Shown: in pieces, positions 1 through 8,789 of the stretch
Numbering within the stretch: position 1 is the stretch's first letter
How the letters are laid out: the number at the start of each line of letters is the position of its first letter
DNA from: Flavobacterium suaedae
GTDB lineage: Bacteria; Bacteroidota; Bacteroidia; Flavobacteriales; Flavobacteriaceae
Length of the DNA: 64,000 nt
Reading direction: 5' to 3'
Assembly: GCF_014642915.1 (NCBI RefSeq)
Contig: NZ_BMJE01000006.1
Location: forward strand, 1 to 64,000
Notes under the pieces: model-generated
The model's input: the letters and a program-made list of their open reading frames with translations, nothing else
What the model was told of the DNA's origin: nothing
Databases searched by the model: none
Position numbers and translations under genes: made by a program

Positions 1-124
1 AGTACCCCTTACCAATCCTGACGGGACACCGATTGTAGACCCTGATAGCGGTGAACCGGTAATGGGTCAGGTGCCAACTGAAGTTACTCGTGAGTTTAAG
101 GCGCATTTTGCTCTGAAACGATAG
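1..124 (+). CDS. 3' end of a T9SS type B cargo protein (partial)
   Basis: An open frame enters from the left edge (first full codon at position 2) and stops with TAG at 122-124, giving the last 40 residues. It ends in FKAHFALKR, which resembles the close of the gliding-motility-associated type B C-terminal sorting domain (compare GHVSLIR at the end of the adhesin at 29755-32625). The preceding Pro/Asp/Gly-rich stretch looks like an extended loop in that domain. The next gene is a PorP/SprF family protein, and such proteins usually follow the large type B surface protein they help secrete, as SprF follows SprB. The family call is inference from this short tail and the neighbour. Confidence 0.55.
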   Translation, partial: VPLTNPDGTPIVDPDSGEPVMGQVPTEVTREFKAHFALKR

Positions 125-146
125 GTCTTTATACTTTCTTAAATTG

Positions 147-175
147 ATGCCGCAGCATGCTGCGGCATTTTTTTA
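147..175 (+). terminator. Rho-independent terminator
   Basis: A perfect 22-base palindrome with two 11-base arms (ATGCCGCAGCA and its complement) is followed by a run of seven T. It lies 22 bases after the stop of the truncated first gene and should end that transcript before the PorP/SprF gene. Confidence 0.85.
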
Positions 176-216
176 ATATTATTAGTTTTAAATTACCAAC
201 CTAACGCAAAAATTTA

Positions 217-224
217 TATATTTG
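217..224 (+). promoter_or_regulatory. Candidate -7 element for the PorP/SprF gene
   Basis: TATATTTG fits the Bacteroidota -7 consensus TAnnTTTG. No TTG is seen 17-23 bases upstream, so support is partial. It would give a leader of about 140 bases before the start at 371 and lies after the terminator at 147-175. Confidence 0.35.
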
Positions 225-370
225 ACCGCTATGCAAAAGCAAATGCAATAAATATTGCTTTCATAGAGTTATGATATTGGAAAAGATGCAGTAATAATGT
301 TAATAAGTGGTATTTTTTATCCACACTGCTCGATAGAAAAGCGTATTTCTCATTAAACGATAAGCTTAAC

Positions 371-1366
371 ATGAATTTTAAAAAGATTTATTTAATTTTT
401 GGACTTTTAGCGGCTCAGCTTTCTTTTTCTCAGGAAGGTATAGCTGTTTATTCCGATTATTTATCAGATAATTATTATTTACTGCACCCTTCTATGGCCG
501 GAGCTGCAAACTGTGCTAAAGTAAGACTTACAGCACGTCAGCAATGGTTTGGTCAGGATGATGCACCTCAATTACAGACATTAAGTTTTAACGGTAGTGT
601 AGGTCCTCAATCAGGTATAGGTGTAATTGCTTTTAATGATAAGAATGGTTACCACTCTCAAACAGGTGCAAAACTTACTTATGCTCACCACATTCGTTTC
701 TCGAGAAGTGATTATGATTTAAATCAGCTATCATTTGGTATGAGTGCAGGTTTGATTCAAAGTCGTCTTGATGAGTCTGAGTTTGGTCCTGAATTTGACC
801 CTATTGTTGATGGGGGAATGAAGCAAAAAGATTCTTATTTTAATATTGATATAGGTGCATCTTACCATTATCTTGACTTCTATGCACACTTTACTGTTAA
901 GAATGCTATAGCTAGTAAGCGTGATCTTTATACGGATATTGAAAGTGATAACTTAAAGAAATACCTTTTAAGTGCAGGATATGTGTTTGGTTATAATGAT
1001 GGTTTACAATGGGAGCCTTCTATTATGTTCCAGGCTGTTGATGAGACTAAAGAGAAAACAATTGATATTAACCTTAAGTTATATAAAGAATTAGACTTTG
1101 GTAGACTTTGGGGAGGATTATCCTACAGAAGAAGTTTAGATGGTGCTCAATATGTTGATAATGACGGTGGTGCTGTTGACCAAAACTTACAATACTTTAC
1201 ACCTATAATTGGTGTTAACTATAAAAACTTTATGTTTGCTTATACTTACTCATACTTAACGGGAGATGTTAAGTTTGATAACAGTGGTTTCCACCAAATT
1301 ACTTTAGGTGTTAACTTATTCTGTAAGAGAGAGAAATATGACTGTAATTGTCCTGCAGTTAACTAA
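371..1366 (+). CDS. sprF: PorP/SprF family type IX secretion outer-membrane protein
   Basis: 331 residues with an N-terminal signal peptide (cleavage near LSFSQ, residue 21), then YSDYLSDNYYLLHPSMAGA, the characteristic opening of PorP/SprF proteins, where the mature chain begins with 'NPAYAG'-like residues. The rest alternates short beta-strands typical of a 14-strand outer-membrane barrel, with a Cys-rich tail (CKREKYDCNCPAVN). PorP/SprF proteins support secretion or surface attachment of a neighbouring type B cargo protein through T9SS. The cargo is probably the gene ending at 124. The symbol sprF is proposed by this context only; many paralogues exist in flavobacteria, so orthology to the gliding gene is not proven. 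Confidence 0.8.
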   Translation: MNFKKIYLIFGLLAAQLSFSQEGIAVYSDYLSDNYYLLHPSMAGAANCAKVRLTARQQWFGQDDAPQLQTLSFNGSVGPQSGIGVIAFNDKNGYHSQTGAKLTYAHHIRFSRSDYDLNQLSFGMSAGLIQSRLDESEFGPEFDPIVDGGMKQKDSYFNIDIGASYHYLDFYAHFTVKNAIASKRDLYTDIESDNLKKYLLSAGYVFGYNDGLQWEPSIMFQAVDETKEKTIDINLKLYKELDFGRLWGGLSYRRSLDGAQYVDNDGGAVDQNLQYFTPIIGVNYKNFMFAYTYSYLTGDVKFDNSGFHQITLGVNLFCKREKYDCNCPAVN

Positions 1367-1391
1367 TTATAAAGTAGATATTATTAATTCT

Positions 1392-1420
1392 GTCCCGATT
1401 TATTATCGGGACTTTTTTAT
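1392..1420 (+). terminator. Rho-independent terminator after the PorP/SprF gene
   Basis: GTCCCGAT (1392-1399) pairs with ATCGGGAC (1405-1412) around a 5-base loop and is followed by six T. It lies between the PorP/SprF stop and the carbonic anhydrase start. Confidence 0.85.
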
Positions 1421-1431
1421 TTCATAATGTT

Positions 1432-1941
1432 ATGGTAATTAGAGAAGTAAATGGAAAATTTCCGCAAATACCTGATGATTGTTTTGTGGCTGAAAATGCT
1501 ACAATTGTTGGTAATGTTACTTTAGGTGCTGAATGTAGTATATGGTTTAATGCTGTAGTAAGGGGAGATGTTAACTATATTAAGGTTGGTGACAGGGTGA
1601 ACATTCAGGATGGTGCTGTAATACACTGTACTTATGAAAAGCATCCTACCGTTATAGGTAATAACGTTTCTATAGGGCATAATGCTATTGTACATGGTTG
1701 TACGGTTAAGGACAATGTACTTATAGGTATGGGGGCGATTGTGATGGATAATTGTGTAATTGAGAGTAATAGTATTATAGCAGCAGGTGCTGTCGTAACT
1801 CAAAATACTGTAGTGGAATCAGGAGCTATATATGCAGGTGTTCCTGCTAAAAAAGTTAAGAATATTGATGAGTCTGATTTTGCAGGTGAGATTAAGAGAA
1901 TATCAGGTAACTATGTTATGTATTCTTCCTGGTTTAAATAA
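1432..1941 (+). CDS. Gamma carbonic anhydrase family protein (left-handed beta-helix)
   Basis: 169 residues of hexapeptide repeats ([LIV]-G-x4) with no signal peptide, so cytoplasmic and probably trimeric. The three zinc-ligand histidines of the gamma class are present at H65, H83 and H88 (VIH, SIGH and VHG contexts), as are the equivalents of the Cam active-site Arg, Asp and Gln (R44, D46, Q59). This supports a zinc enzyme converting CO2 and bicarbonate, although many family members (YrdA/PaaY-like) have low or unproven activity. The length matches the short bacterial forms that lack the acidic loop of archaeal Cam. It ends 12 bases from the convergent murI gene. Confidence 0.85.
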   Translation: MVIREVNGKFPQIPDDCFVAENATIVGNVTLGAECSIWFNAVVRGDVNYIKVGDRVNIQDGAVIHCTYEKHPTVIGNNVSIGHNAIVHGCTVKDNVLIGMGAIVMDNCVIESNSIIAAGAVVTQNTVVESGAIYAGVPAKKVKNIDESDFAGEIKRISGNYVMYSSWFK

Positions 1942-1953
1942 AGCCGGGCGAGA

Positions 1954-2736
1954 CTAGAAATCTTTTTTTTCTGCAATGTATTCCTTGTCTAATATATTAC
2001 TTAGTACTTCGGGACTACTGTTAGTATAAAATATGTTTTTTGCAGGCGTGTTACTATTATTAAGTAAGTTGTGTTTTTCTAAAACTGCTTTTGTTTGTCT
2101 TGCAACAGCTAAGCCTGAATCAATTATTTTAACGCTCTCCGGAAGTATTTTTTTTATTTGTGGTATAAGGTAAGGGTAGTGGCTGCAACCAAGCACCAGG
2201 CAGTCTATATTTGCCTGTATCATCGGGTTTAAATACTCTTCCAGTAAATCATCTATTTCTTTACTTCCTATTTTACCTTCTTCAATAAGCTGTACTAGAT
2301 TATAACCAACCTGCTCTATGATAGTGATGTCTTCATAGTTGAGAACAGTGTTGTGGAATAACTCACTGTTAAGTGTACCTTTTGTGGCTAATATACCTAT
2401 TGTTTTGGTTTGAGTTTGTAATGCTGCTGGCTTTATAGCCGGTTCTATACCTATAAATGGAATATTATATTTTTCTCTTAGTTCTTTTATGGCATTTGTT
2501 GTGGCAGTATTGCAGGCAATAACTATTATTTTACAATTTTGTTCTAATAAATACTCAGTATTTTTAATACTTAGTTCCAGTATTTCCTCTTTAGTTTTTT
2601 GTCCGTAGGGTGCGTTTTTACTGTCTGAAAGATATATAGTATTTTCTGATGGAAGGAGAATGTTTATCTCTTTCCATATTGATGTCCCGCCCAGTCCGGA
2701 GTCAAATAAACCAATTGGTTTTATACTGTTGTGCAT
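1954..2736 (-). CDS. murI: Glutamate racemase
   Basis: 260 residues, the normal length for MurI, which makes D-glutamate from L-glutamate for peptidoglycan precursors in the cytoplasm. The N-terminal FDSGLGG motif (D12, S13) and both catalytic cysteines are present: C75 in IACNTAT and C184 in LGCSHYPYL, with H186 next to the second. The gene follows the OmpH operon on the same strand but is separated from it by a hairpin terminator at 2753-2780, so it is probably expressed independently. It converges with the carbonic anhydrase gene. Confidence 0.96.
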   Translation of the reverse strand: MHNSIKPIGLFDSGLGGTSIWKEINILLPSENTIYLSDSKNAPYGQKTKEEILELSIKNTEYLLEQNCKIIVIACNTATTNAIKELREKYNIPFIGIEPAIKPAALQTQTKTIGILATKGTLNSELFHNTVLNYEDITIIEQVGYNLVQLIEEGKIGSKEIDDLLEEYLNPMIQANIDCLVLGCSHYPYLIPQIKKILPESVKIIDSGLAVARQTKAVLEKHNLLNNSNTPAKNIFYTNSSPEVLSNILDKEYIAEKKDF

Positions 2737-2752
2737 TAAACAAAAATAATAA

Positions 2753-2780
2753 AAAAACGGCTCTGTATGGAGCCGTTTTT
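2753..2780. terminator. Terminator of the bamA-skp operon
   Basis: AAAAACGGCTC pairs with GAGCCGTTTTT around a 6-base loop. On the minus strand it is followed by a T-rich tract, so it ends the long envelope operon before murI. Confidence 0.8.
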
Positions 2781-2802
2781 GTTATAGAGATTATAATCTT
2801 TC

Positions 2803-3315
2803 TTAGAAACCAAGTTCCTTTTTAACGTCAGCCATAAGGTCCGGACCGTCAGCAACTAAAACCCCGCTACCTACTGTGCTGTCAAGAACATAAAGGTAAC
2901 CTTTAGCTCGTGCTACTTTTTGTATAGCAGCTTTAGCTTTTTCAAGAATTGGCTTTAAAATTTCTTCTTGTTTTTTCTGCATTTCCTTAGAAGCAGTTTG
3001 TTGGTACTCCTGTATTCTGTTACCCATTTCCTGTACTTCTCTGGTACGTGTTTCGTTTATCGCATCGCTTACAGTAGCAGCCTCCTGGTCGTATTTTTTT
3101 ATTTTATTTTGGTATTCTTCTACCATTGCTCTGTACTCATTATCAAAAGTCTTTCCGTAGTCCTCTAATTGCTTATTAGCAGCCTTCATGTCCGGCATTG
3201 CACCCATAAGCTCAGTTACATTAATATGTGCTACTTTAGATTGTGCCGAAACAGCTTGAGTCATTCCAACAAAAAGTACTGCAGCGATTAATAAAGATTT
3301 TAAATGTTTCATCAT
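2803..3315 (-). CDS. skp: OmpH/Skp family periplasmic chaperone
   Basis: 170 residues: signal peptide with cleavage near AVSAQ (about residue 24), a start matching the OmpH domain (VAHINVTELMGAMPD), then a long amphipathic helical region rich in Gln, Glu and Lys (roughly residues 40-130), then a closing strand segment. Skp-like trimers hold unfolded outer-membrane proteins in the periplasm and hand them to the Bam complex. It is the last gene of the operon that also carries bamA, 41 bases after a longer paralogue, which supports a role in outer-membrane protein assembly. Confidence 0.92.
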   Translation of the reverse strand: MMKHLKSLLIAAVLFVGMTQAVSAQSKVAHINVTELMGAMPDMKAANKQLEDYGKTFDNEYRAMVEEYQNKIKKYDQEAATVSDAINETRTREVQEMGNRIQEYQQTASKEMQKKQEEILKPILEKAKAAIQKVARAKGYLYVLDSTVGSGVLVADGPDLMADVKKELGF

Positions 3316-3356
3316 TTTGAAGGTGTTAATATTAATTTTTGTTTTTGTATTTATTT

Positions 3357-4505
3357 TTATTCTTCGTTTGTGGTTTCGCTATTATTTTGTCTTTCTTCAA
3401 TAGCTTTTTGCCTTTGCTCTTCGCGAGCTTTTCTGGCAGCTTCTCTTTCAGCTAATATTTTTTCGCGCCTTTCCTCTGCCGCTTTTTTACGCTCTTCAGC
3501 TTTCTTAATTCTTTCCTGACGTGCTTTTTCGGCAGCAGTCATTTTAGTATCGGTTTCAGCATCTCCTACTTCAGGCTTTTCAGTAGCAGTAGTTTTTACT
3601 TGTGTACTGTTTTCGCCCGGTACTGTTTGTTCATCATCTGTTGTATCAGGGGTTCCTGCTGCAGGACGGTTGCTTTTCTCGTTATTATCTTCTTCTGCAT
3701 CATCAGTAGAAGTATTTCTGTTTCCTGATCTTGCCGCCTCACGTGCTGCTTCTCTTTCTCTGCGTTTTTGCTCTCTTTCTTCCAGTAGCTTAGCACGTCT
3801 TTCTTCGTATTCTTTTCTTTTAGCTTCTCTGGCAGCTTTGCGGTCTTCTAAAAGTTTTTCTCTCTGCTCTTGTCTTTCCTGAAGCTTCTCCTGTCTTGCT
3901 TGGTAGGCAGGGTCTGCCTCTAAATCTTCCTGAGCTTCTTGCTTTTCCAGTTTTTGTAGCTGCTTGTTTGTCATACGCTCTCTTTTAGCAGCGCTTGTTA
4001 TACGACGCACTACAAGATCACTTATATCGTGCCTTTTAGCAGCAAAAAGTATGGTAAGGTCAGAAGACTTATCAAATACAAAATCATATTTTCTTGCTTC
4101 AGATAAATCTTGTATTACATTAAATACCTGATCTTGTATAGGTTTTACTAAAACTGATTTTTGAGTAATAAGGTCGCCGTTAGGCCCAAACTTTTCCATT
4201 TGGTAGTCTATAAGCTCCTTTTCCTGAAAAGCAATTTCTTCTTCTCTTTCCTCAATAAGTTCTTTAGTAAGTAAAGCTTTCTCTACTTCAAGACTTTCTT
4301 TAAGTTTATCAATAGCATTTTGCTTAACCTGAATTTCCTGCTTCCACTTTTGTGCTTTTTGCTCCAGTTGGTTTTTTGCTTCCGCATAATCAGGTACTTT
4401 ATCGAGTATGTACTCCATATCAATATAAGCAACTTTTATACCTCTCTGTGCGGTAGCAGTAATTGCTGAAAATGCTATTAATACTACTAGAAATATTTTT
4501 TTCAT
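3357..4505 (-). CDS. Long OmpH/Skp family protein with charged tail
   Basis: 382 residues: signal peptide (cleavage near ATAQ, residue 19), then an OmpH/Skp domain (about 22-180; VAYIDMEYILDKVPDYAEAKNQL), then a highly charged, low-complexity tail of about 200 residues made of EEREKRRERE/KAAEER-type helices broken by a Thr/Asp/Glu/Asn-rich linker (about 265-325). Ordinary Skp is near 160-170 residues, so the tail more than doubles it. The tail is probably coiled coil or single alpha-helix in the periplasm. It sits between bamA and the shorter skp, so a chaperone role in outer-membrane assembly is likely; what the tail does is unknown. Confidence 0.88.
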   Translation of the reverse strand: MKKIFLVVLIAFSAITATAQRGIKVAYIDMEYILDKVPDYAEAKNQLEQKAQKWKQEIQVKQNAIDKLKESLEVEKALLTKELIEEREEEIAFQEKELIDYQMEKFGPNGDLITQKSVLVKPIQDQVFNVIQDLSEARKYDFVFDKSSDLTILFAAKRHDISDLVVRRITSAAKRERMTNKQLQKLEKQEAQEDLEADPAYQARQEKLQERQEQREKLLEDRKAAREAKRKEYEERRAKLLEEREQKRREREAAREAARSGNRNTSTDDAEEDNNEKSNRPAAGTPDTTDDEQTVPGENSTQVKTTATEKPEVGDAETDTKMTAAEKARQERIKKAEERKKAAEERREKILAEREAARKAREEQRQKAIEERQNNSETTNEE

Positions 4506-4547
4506 AACTGTAATAATTACGTATTAGAAAATATCATGCCAGTTTTT

Positions 4548-7202
4548 TTAGAACTGTTGTCCGATGATGAAATGCGTTTCCCATCCGTTCTTTTGTGTTG
4601 CTCCCGGTAGTGGGTCGAAACCATGACCGAAATCAATACCTAACAACCCGAAGGCAGGCATAAATACTCTAAGGCCAAAACCTGCTGAACGTTTAAGTAC
4701 GAATGGATTATATTCTGTAAAGCTGTCATACGAAGCTCCGGCTTCTGCAAATGTAAGCAGATAAATTGAAGCTTGTGGCTTTAATGTTATCGGATAACGA
4801 AGTTCTAACGAAAATTTATTATATACAGTACCACCATTATTTGATGAAAGCGCCTGGTTAGGGTAACCTCTTAACTGAATAACCTCTCTACCATCAAGTG
4901 CGTAGTTAGCAAGACCGTCACCACCTAAATAGAATCTTTCAAACGGAACCAAACCTCTTTCAGAGTTATAAGCTCCCATAAATCCGAATTCGGCTAATGA
5001 ACGCAGTACTAATTTTTCGTATAGTCTGGTATACCAGTCTGCCTTAAACTTCACTTTGTAGTACTCCAGCCAGTTAAATCTTTTCTGGTCTACTTTAGCA
5101 GGGTCAGCTGCTGCAAGTGTATAGTCGTCTACACGGCTAGGTGTAGGGTTGTTAGTTGTTGGTAATTCTGCAAGATAGTCACCCGGGTTAACCTGTAAAC
5201 CGTCGTTACCTGTATATGGTTCTGTACCTTGGTACGTATATTTATATGCTTCCTGATTACCTAAGTCACCATAATCAACACCATTTACTAATGAGTAAGG
5301 GAACGTAGTCCTGAAACTTACACTCATTAATGAACCGTACATTGGGTATATAAGGCTGTTACCTCTGTTATCACGACTTAACTCAATTTCATAAGCTAAG
5401 TTTCTTGATGTACCGTCACCAAAAGTAAACAGACCGTTATTGTAATTATTAAGGTTGTAATACTGGAAGGTTAATGAGTGCGATAGTGTAACCCTGTCAC
5501 TAATACCACTTAACCTTTTTGCAATACCAAGCGTAACTGATGATATAGTGAAACTTTGCGATCTGTCTACATCTCTCGTTCTGAAGTTGTATAAAAATTG
5601 CTTACTGTGCGAGAATGATGTAAAGAACTGTATTGGCTTTTTACCACCTAACCAAGGCTCGGTAAACGAGAAGCTATAGGTTTGGAAATAGGTACTACCT
5701 TGTGCTCTTAACGATAGTTTTTGACCATCACCCATTGGTATAGGCTTATAAGCATCTTTATTAAATATATTTCGTAATGAGAAGTTGTTAAACGATAGTC
5801 CCAGTGTACCGATGAAACCACCGCCACCGTAACCACCTTGTAGCTCTATCTGGCTGGAACCTTTCTCGGTAACGTGCCATTCTACATCTACAGTTGCACT
5901 GGCAGGATCCGGATCTAAATCAGGACGAATTGTTTCAGGGTCAAAGAACCCGAGAGTACCAAGTGCTCTGATAGTGTTAATAACCTCTTCCTTATTCCAT
6001 TTTTGTCCCGGTCTTGTAGTTAATTCTCTGTAAATAACTCTGTCGTTAGTTCTGTCGTTACCTACAACTGTAATATTGTTGAAGTAAGCCAAAGGTCCTT
6101 CGGTAACTCTTATTTCAAAATCAATAGTATCATTATATGTTTTTACCTCTACAGCGTTAATGTTAGAGAATAAATAACCATTGTTTTGGTATAGGTTGGT
6201 TAAATCTTCACCATCCGGTTTTTCAGGGTTTGCAATTCGTTTTTGTAACAGCACCCCATTATAAACATCTCCCTTTTTGATGCCTAGCATTTTGCTTAGC
6301 TCTTGGTTGGTGTATATTGAGTTACCAATAAACTTAATGTTACCAAAGTAGTATTTATTACCTTCTTCAACATTAATATCTATAGCTACCCTGTTTTTTT
6401 TAGGGTCATATACAACAGTATCCGATGTTATACGGGCATCACGGTATCCTTTTTCTTTATATCTGTCTATTAAGTTAGTAAGGTCTTCCTTATAACGCTC
6501 TTCTATAAATTTAGACGGAGTGAATATACGCAATGGATTAGGAAAGCCTCTTTCCTTAGTTTTTTTCATTGCCTTTTTCAGCTTACGGTCAGAAAGTTTT
6601 TCATTTCCGTGTATTTCAATATCCGATATTCTTACCTTTTTTCCACGGTCTATATTAATAGCCATGTTTACTGTATTGGTAGAGTCAGGGGTAACGTTGA
6701 TGGCAACTTTTGTATTATAGAAACCGTCTTTTTTATACTTGTTTTCTATGTAGTTTTTGGTATTAGTAACAAGATTTTCGTTTACTATTTTACCTTTAGT
6801 AAGCTGAGTATCTTTTATAAGTGTTTCGCGTTTACCTTTTTTAACACCTCTTATTTTAACTTCATTTAGTTTAGGAAGCTCATTAATTTCAAGCTCTATG
6901 TAAAGGCTGTCGCCTTCTACCTTGTTTGCGTAAAAGTTAATATCGCTGAAAAGCCCCAGTTTCCATAGCTTTTTAATAGCATTACTTATTTCTTCTCCGG
7001 GAACTCGCACTGTTTGCCCTTTTTGAAGTCCTGTAAACGTAATAATGGTTTGTTCGTTATAACTAACCTTGCCGGAAACAGCAATGTCAGCTATAGTATA
7101 TTCTTTGCCTGCTTCCAGCCCGTTTGTTTCCTGTGCTTCTGCAAAATCGGCTATAGATAAGAATAAAATGCTAAAAAGTAGCTTAATGCTATTGCGTAGC
7201 AT
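4548..7202 (-). CDS. bamA: Outer membrane protein assembly factor BamA
   Basis: 884 residues when read from the ATG at 7202. That start gives a direct signal peptide (MLRNSIKLLFSILFL..., cleavage near AEAQ) and a 4-base gap to uppS. An ATG at 7274 would add 24 polar residues before the signal peptide and overlap uppS, so I reject it. Residues about 30-440 contain successive POTRA domains (for example VSGKVSYNEQTI, EIHGNEKLSDRKLKKAMKKT, FIGNSIYTNQELSKMLGI). The C-terminal half is the Omp85 barrel, ending GWETHFIIGQQF with the aromatic terminal residue of outer-membrane barrels. It inserts barrel proteins into the outer membrane; the two Skp-like genes lie directly downstream. Confidence 0.96.
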   Translation of the reverse strand: MLRNSIKLLFSILFLSIADFAEAQETNGLEAGKEYTIADIAVSGKVSYNEQTIITFTGLQKGQTVRVPGEEISNAIKKLWKLGLFSDINFYANKVEGDSLYIELEINELPKLNEVKIRGVKKGKRETLIKDTQLTKGKIVNENLVTNTKNYIENKYKKDGFYNTKVAINVTPDSTNTVNMAINIDRGKKVRISDIEIHGNEKLSDRKLKKAMKKTKERGFPNPLRIFTPSKFIEERYKEDLTNLIDRYKEKGYRDARITSDTVVYDPKKNRVAIDINVEEGNKYYFGNIKFIGNSIYTNQELSKMLGIKKGDVYNGVLLQKRIANPEKPDGEDLTNLYQNNGYLFSNINAVEVKTYNDTIDFEIRVTEGPLAYFNNITVVGNDRTNDRVIYRELTTRPGQKWNKEEVINTIRALGTLGFFDPETIRPDLDPDPASATVDVEWHVTEKGSSQIELQGGYGGGGFIGTLGLSFNNFSLRNIFNKDAYKPIPMGDGQKLSLRAQGSTYFQTYSFSFTEPWLGGKKPIQFFTSFSHSKQFLYNFRTRDVDRSQSFTISSVTLGIAKRLSGISDRVTLSHSLTFQYYNLNNYNNGLFTFGDGTSRNLAYEIELSRDNRGNSLIYPMYGSLMSVSFRTTFPYSLVNGVDYGDLGNQEAYKYTYQGTEPYTGNDGLQVNPGDYLAELPTTNNPTPSRVDDYTLAAADPAKVDQKRFNWLEYYKVKFKADWYTRLYEKLVLRSLAEFGFMGAYNSERGLVPFERFYLGGDGLANYALDGREVIQLRGYPNQALSSNNGGTVYNKFSLELRYPITLKPQASIYLLTFAEAGASYDSFTEYNPFVLKRSAGFGLRVFMPAFGLLGIDFGHGFDPLPGATQKNGWETHFIIGQQF

Positions 7203-7206
7203 TGAA

Positions 7207-7944
7207 TTATTTAATTTGTTCACTGGTTTTTCCAAATCTGCGTTCTCTTTTTTGGTAACTGATGATTGCTTCATTTAAATCTTTTTCCCTGAAATCAGGC
7301 CATAGTACATCTGTAAAATAAAATTCTGCATAAGCAACCTGCCATAAAAGGAAGTTGCTTATACGTTGTTCGCCGCTTGTTCGTATTACTAAGTCTACAT
7401 CCGGCAAGGTTTGAGTATACAAATGACTGTTTATTGTCGATTCACAAATATCATCTATCTCTAATTTATTCTCTTTTACTTCCTTACTTATTTGTTTTAT
7501 TGCTGTAATAAGTTCCTCTCTGGCTCCGTAACTTAAAGCCAGTGTAAGGGTCATTCTGTTGTTGTTTTTGGTGAGCTTTATTACCTCCTTAAGCTGCTTT
7601 CGAGCGTTTTCGGGTAATAACTCTATATTACCAATAGTGTTTAGCTTTATATCGTTTTCCTGTAGTGTGGGAAGTTCTTTTTTTAGTGAACTAACCAAAA
7701 GTTTCATTAAGGTGTCTACCTCAAGTTTTGGTCTGTTCCAGTTTTCTGTAGAAAATGCATATAATGTTAAGCATTCTATACCCATTTTCGCACAACTTTC
7801 TACGGTTTCTCTAACGGCTTTTGTGCCGTTTTCATGACCAAACGCCCGCAACATTCCCTTTTGTTTAGCCCAACGCCCGTTACCATCCATAATAATGGCT
7901 AAGTGTTTAGGAAGGTTGTCTTTATTTATAGTTGTTTGATTCAT
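7207..7944 (-). CDS. uppS: Isoprenyl (undecaprenyl) diphosphate synthase
   Basis: 245 residues from the ATG at 7942-7944. This start gives a 4-base gap to the upstream gene; an earlier ATG at 7980 would overlap it. The cis-prenyltransferase motifs are present: HLAIIMDGNGRWA (catalytic D20), the FSTENWNRP block, and RTSGEQRISNFLLWQ...YAEFYF. It condenses isopentenyl diphosphate onto farnesyl diphosphate to make the C55 carrier lipid for peptidoglycan and surface polysaccharides. It is cytoplasmic or membrane-associated. It lies between porG and bamA, spaced 4 bases from each, which suggests translational coupling. Confidence 0.95.
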   Translation of the reverse strand: MNQTTINKDNLPKHLAIIMDGNGRWAKQKGMLRAFGHENGTKAVRETVESCAKMGIECLTLYAFSTENWNRPKLEVDTLMKLLVSSLKKELPTLQENDIKLNTIGNIELLPENARKQLKEVIKLTKNNNRMTLTLALSYGAREELITAIKQISKEVKENKLEIDDICESTINSHLYTQTLPDVDLVIRTSGEQRISNFLLWQVAYAEFYFTDVLWPDFREKDLNEAIISYQKRERRFGKTSEQIK

Positions 7945-7948
7945 ATAA

Positions 7949-8632
7949 TTAGTTGCTGCAATAACAAGGTTTGTTACCAAAGGTATAGGTTAGGGTAAAG
8001 CCGGTAAATACATACCAGTCGTTACTCTCTAAGTTACCAAAGCGGTACGGTTCATAAGCATCATCTGTTGGGTTACTTCCGTCAAGGTTATCACTAAATG
8101 TATAGCGTGCTCCTACTTCAAACCCCAAAACAAAACTATCGGCTATGCTTGCTTTTATACCCACTGTCATAGGTATGGCAAGTCCTCCTTTAGCATCTTC
8201 TGTGTAAACCCTGCCGTTGTTTATGTACTTTTCATCATACCTAAAGTAACTTACACCACTGTATACGTATGGTGTTGCTTTAAAACCTGATTCATGCAGA
8301 TTAAAATCGAAAAAATTAAATTCAAGCCCTAAAGATAATTCTTTTACGCTATTTTCAATTTCATAACCGCGTTGTTGCCTTCCTGAAGCATCAGAGTCAG
8401 CGTCTTTTGCACTAATCTTTCCATAGGTATACGATACTCTCCAGGAGTGTCTCGGGCTTCTGTTCCACTTGTAAACTAAACCTAATGCAAGATCTTTAGG
8501 TGCAATATAATCCGTAGGTCCTACATCACCAATATAATTACTCCCTCCGGCAAAAACACCTAACTCATGTATCTGTGCTTGTGTTTTTGCGGTGGTTACA
8601 ATTAGTATTATTGCTAAAAAGATCCTGTTCAT
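7949..8632 (-). CDS. porG: PorG-like (DUF6089) outer-membrane protein
   Basis: 227 residues from the ATG at 8632, chosen because it places a signal peptide (MNRIFLAIILIVTTAKTQAQ) at the N-terminus; an ATG seven codons earlier is possible. The mature part begins HELGVFAGGSNYIGDVGP, the usual opening of DUF6089 proteins, and continues as an 8-strand-like barrel (alternating aromatic strands, GLVYKW, WRVSYTYG, VGARYTF, FTLTYTFG) with a C-terminal CYC motif. DUF6089 proteins are annotated as the T9SS component PorG, an outer-membrane partner of the PorK/PorN ring. The setting between nadK and uppS-bamA is typical of flavobacteria. The PorG equivalence is family knowledge, not proven here. Confidence 0.82.
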   Translation of the reverse strand: MNRIFLAIILIVTTAKTQAQIHELGVFAGGSNYIGDVGPTDYIAPKDLALGLVYKWNRSPRHSWRVSYTYGKISAKDADSDASGRQQRGYEIENSVKELSLGLEFNFFDFNLHESGFKATPYVYSGVSYFRYDEKYINNGRVYTEDAKGGLAIPMTVGIKASIADSFVLGFEVGARYTFSDNLDGSNPTDDAYEPYRFGNLESNDWYVFTGFTLTYTFGNKPCYCSN

Positions 8633-8789
8633 TCTTGTTAAAATTGGGTGCAAATATAATAATATAGATTTCTAAAACCTTTCAGAATAATTATTTTAGG
8701 TGTCTAAAATCTAATTTATTTAAATTATACAGTCTTGAAAACGAAAGAACCGACAGTGTAGTATATTTATAATGATAAAAAAATTGGAT

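Noticed and set aside
2741..2748. TAnnTTTG match upstream of murI
   Set aside because: It would place the transcription start at or next to the ATG (2736) and overlaps the operon terminator; too weak to call.
3304..3519. Plus-strand open frames opposite the OmpH genes and elsewhere
   Set aside because: These are reverse-strand shadows of biased coding sequence, with no signal peptide, RBS or family match.
7203..7274. Longer bamA start at 7274
   Set aside because: It would overlap uppS by 68 bases and put 24 polar residues before the signal peptide; the ATG at 7202 fits better.
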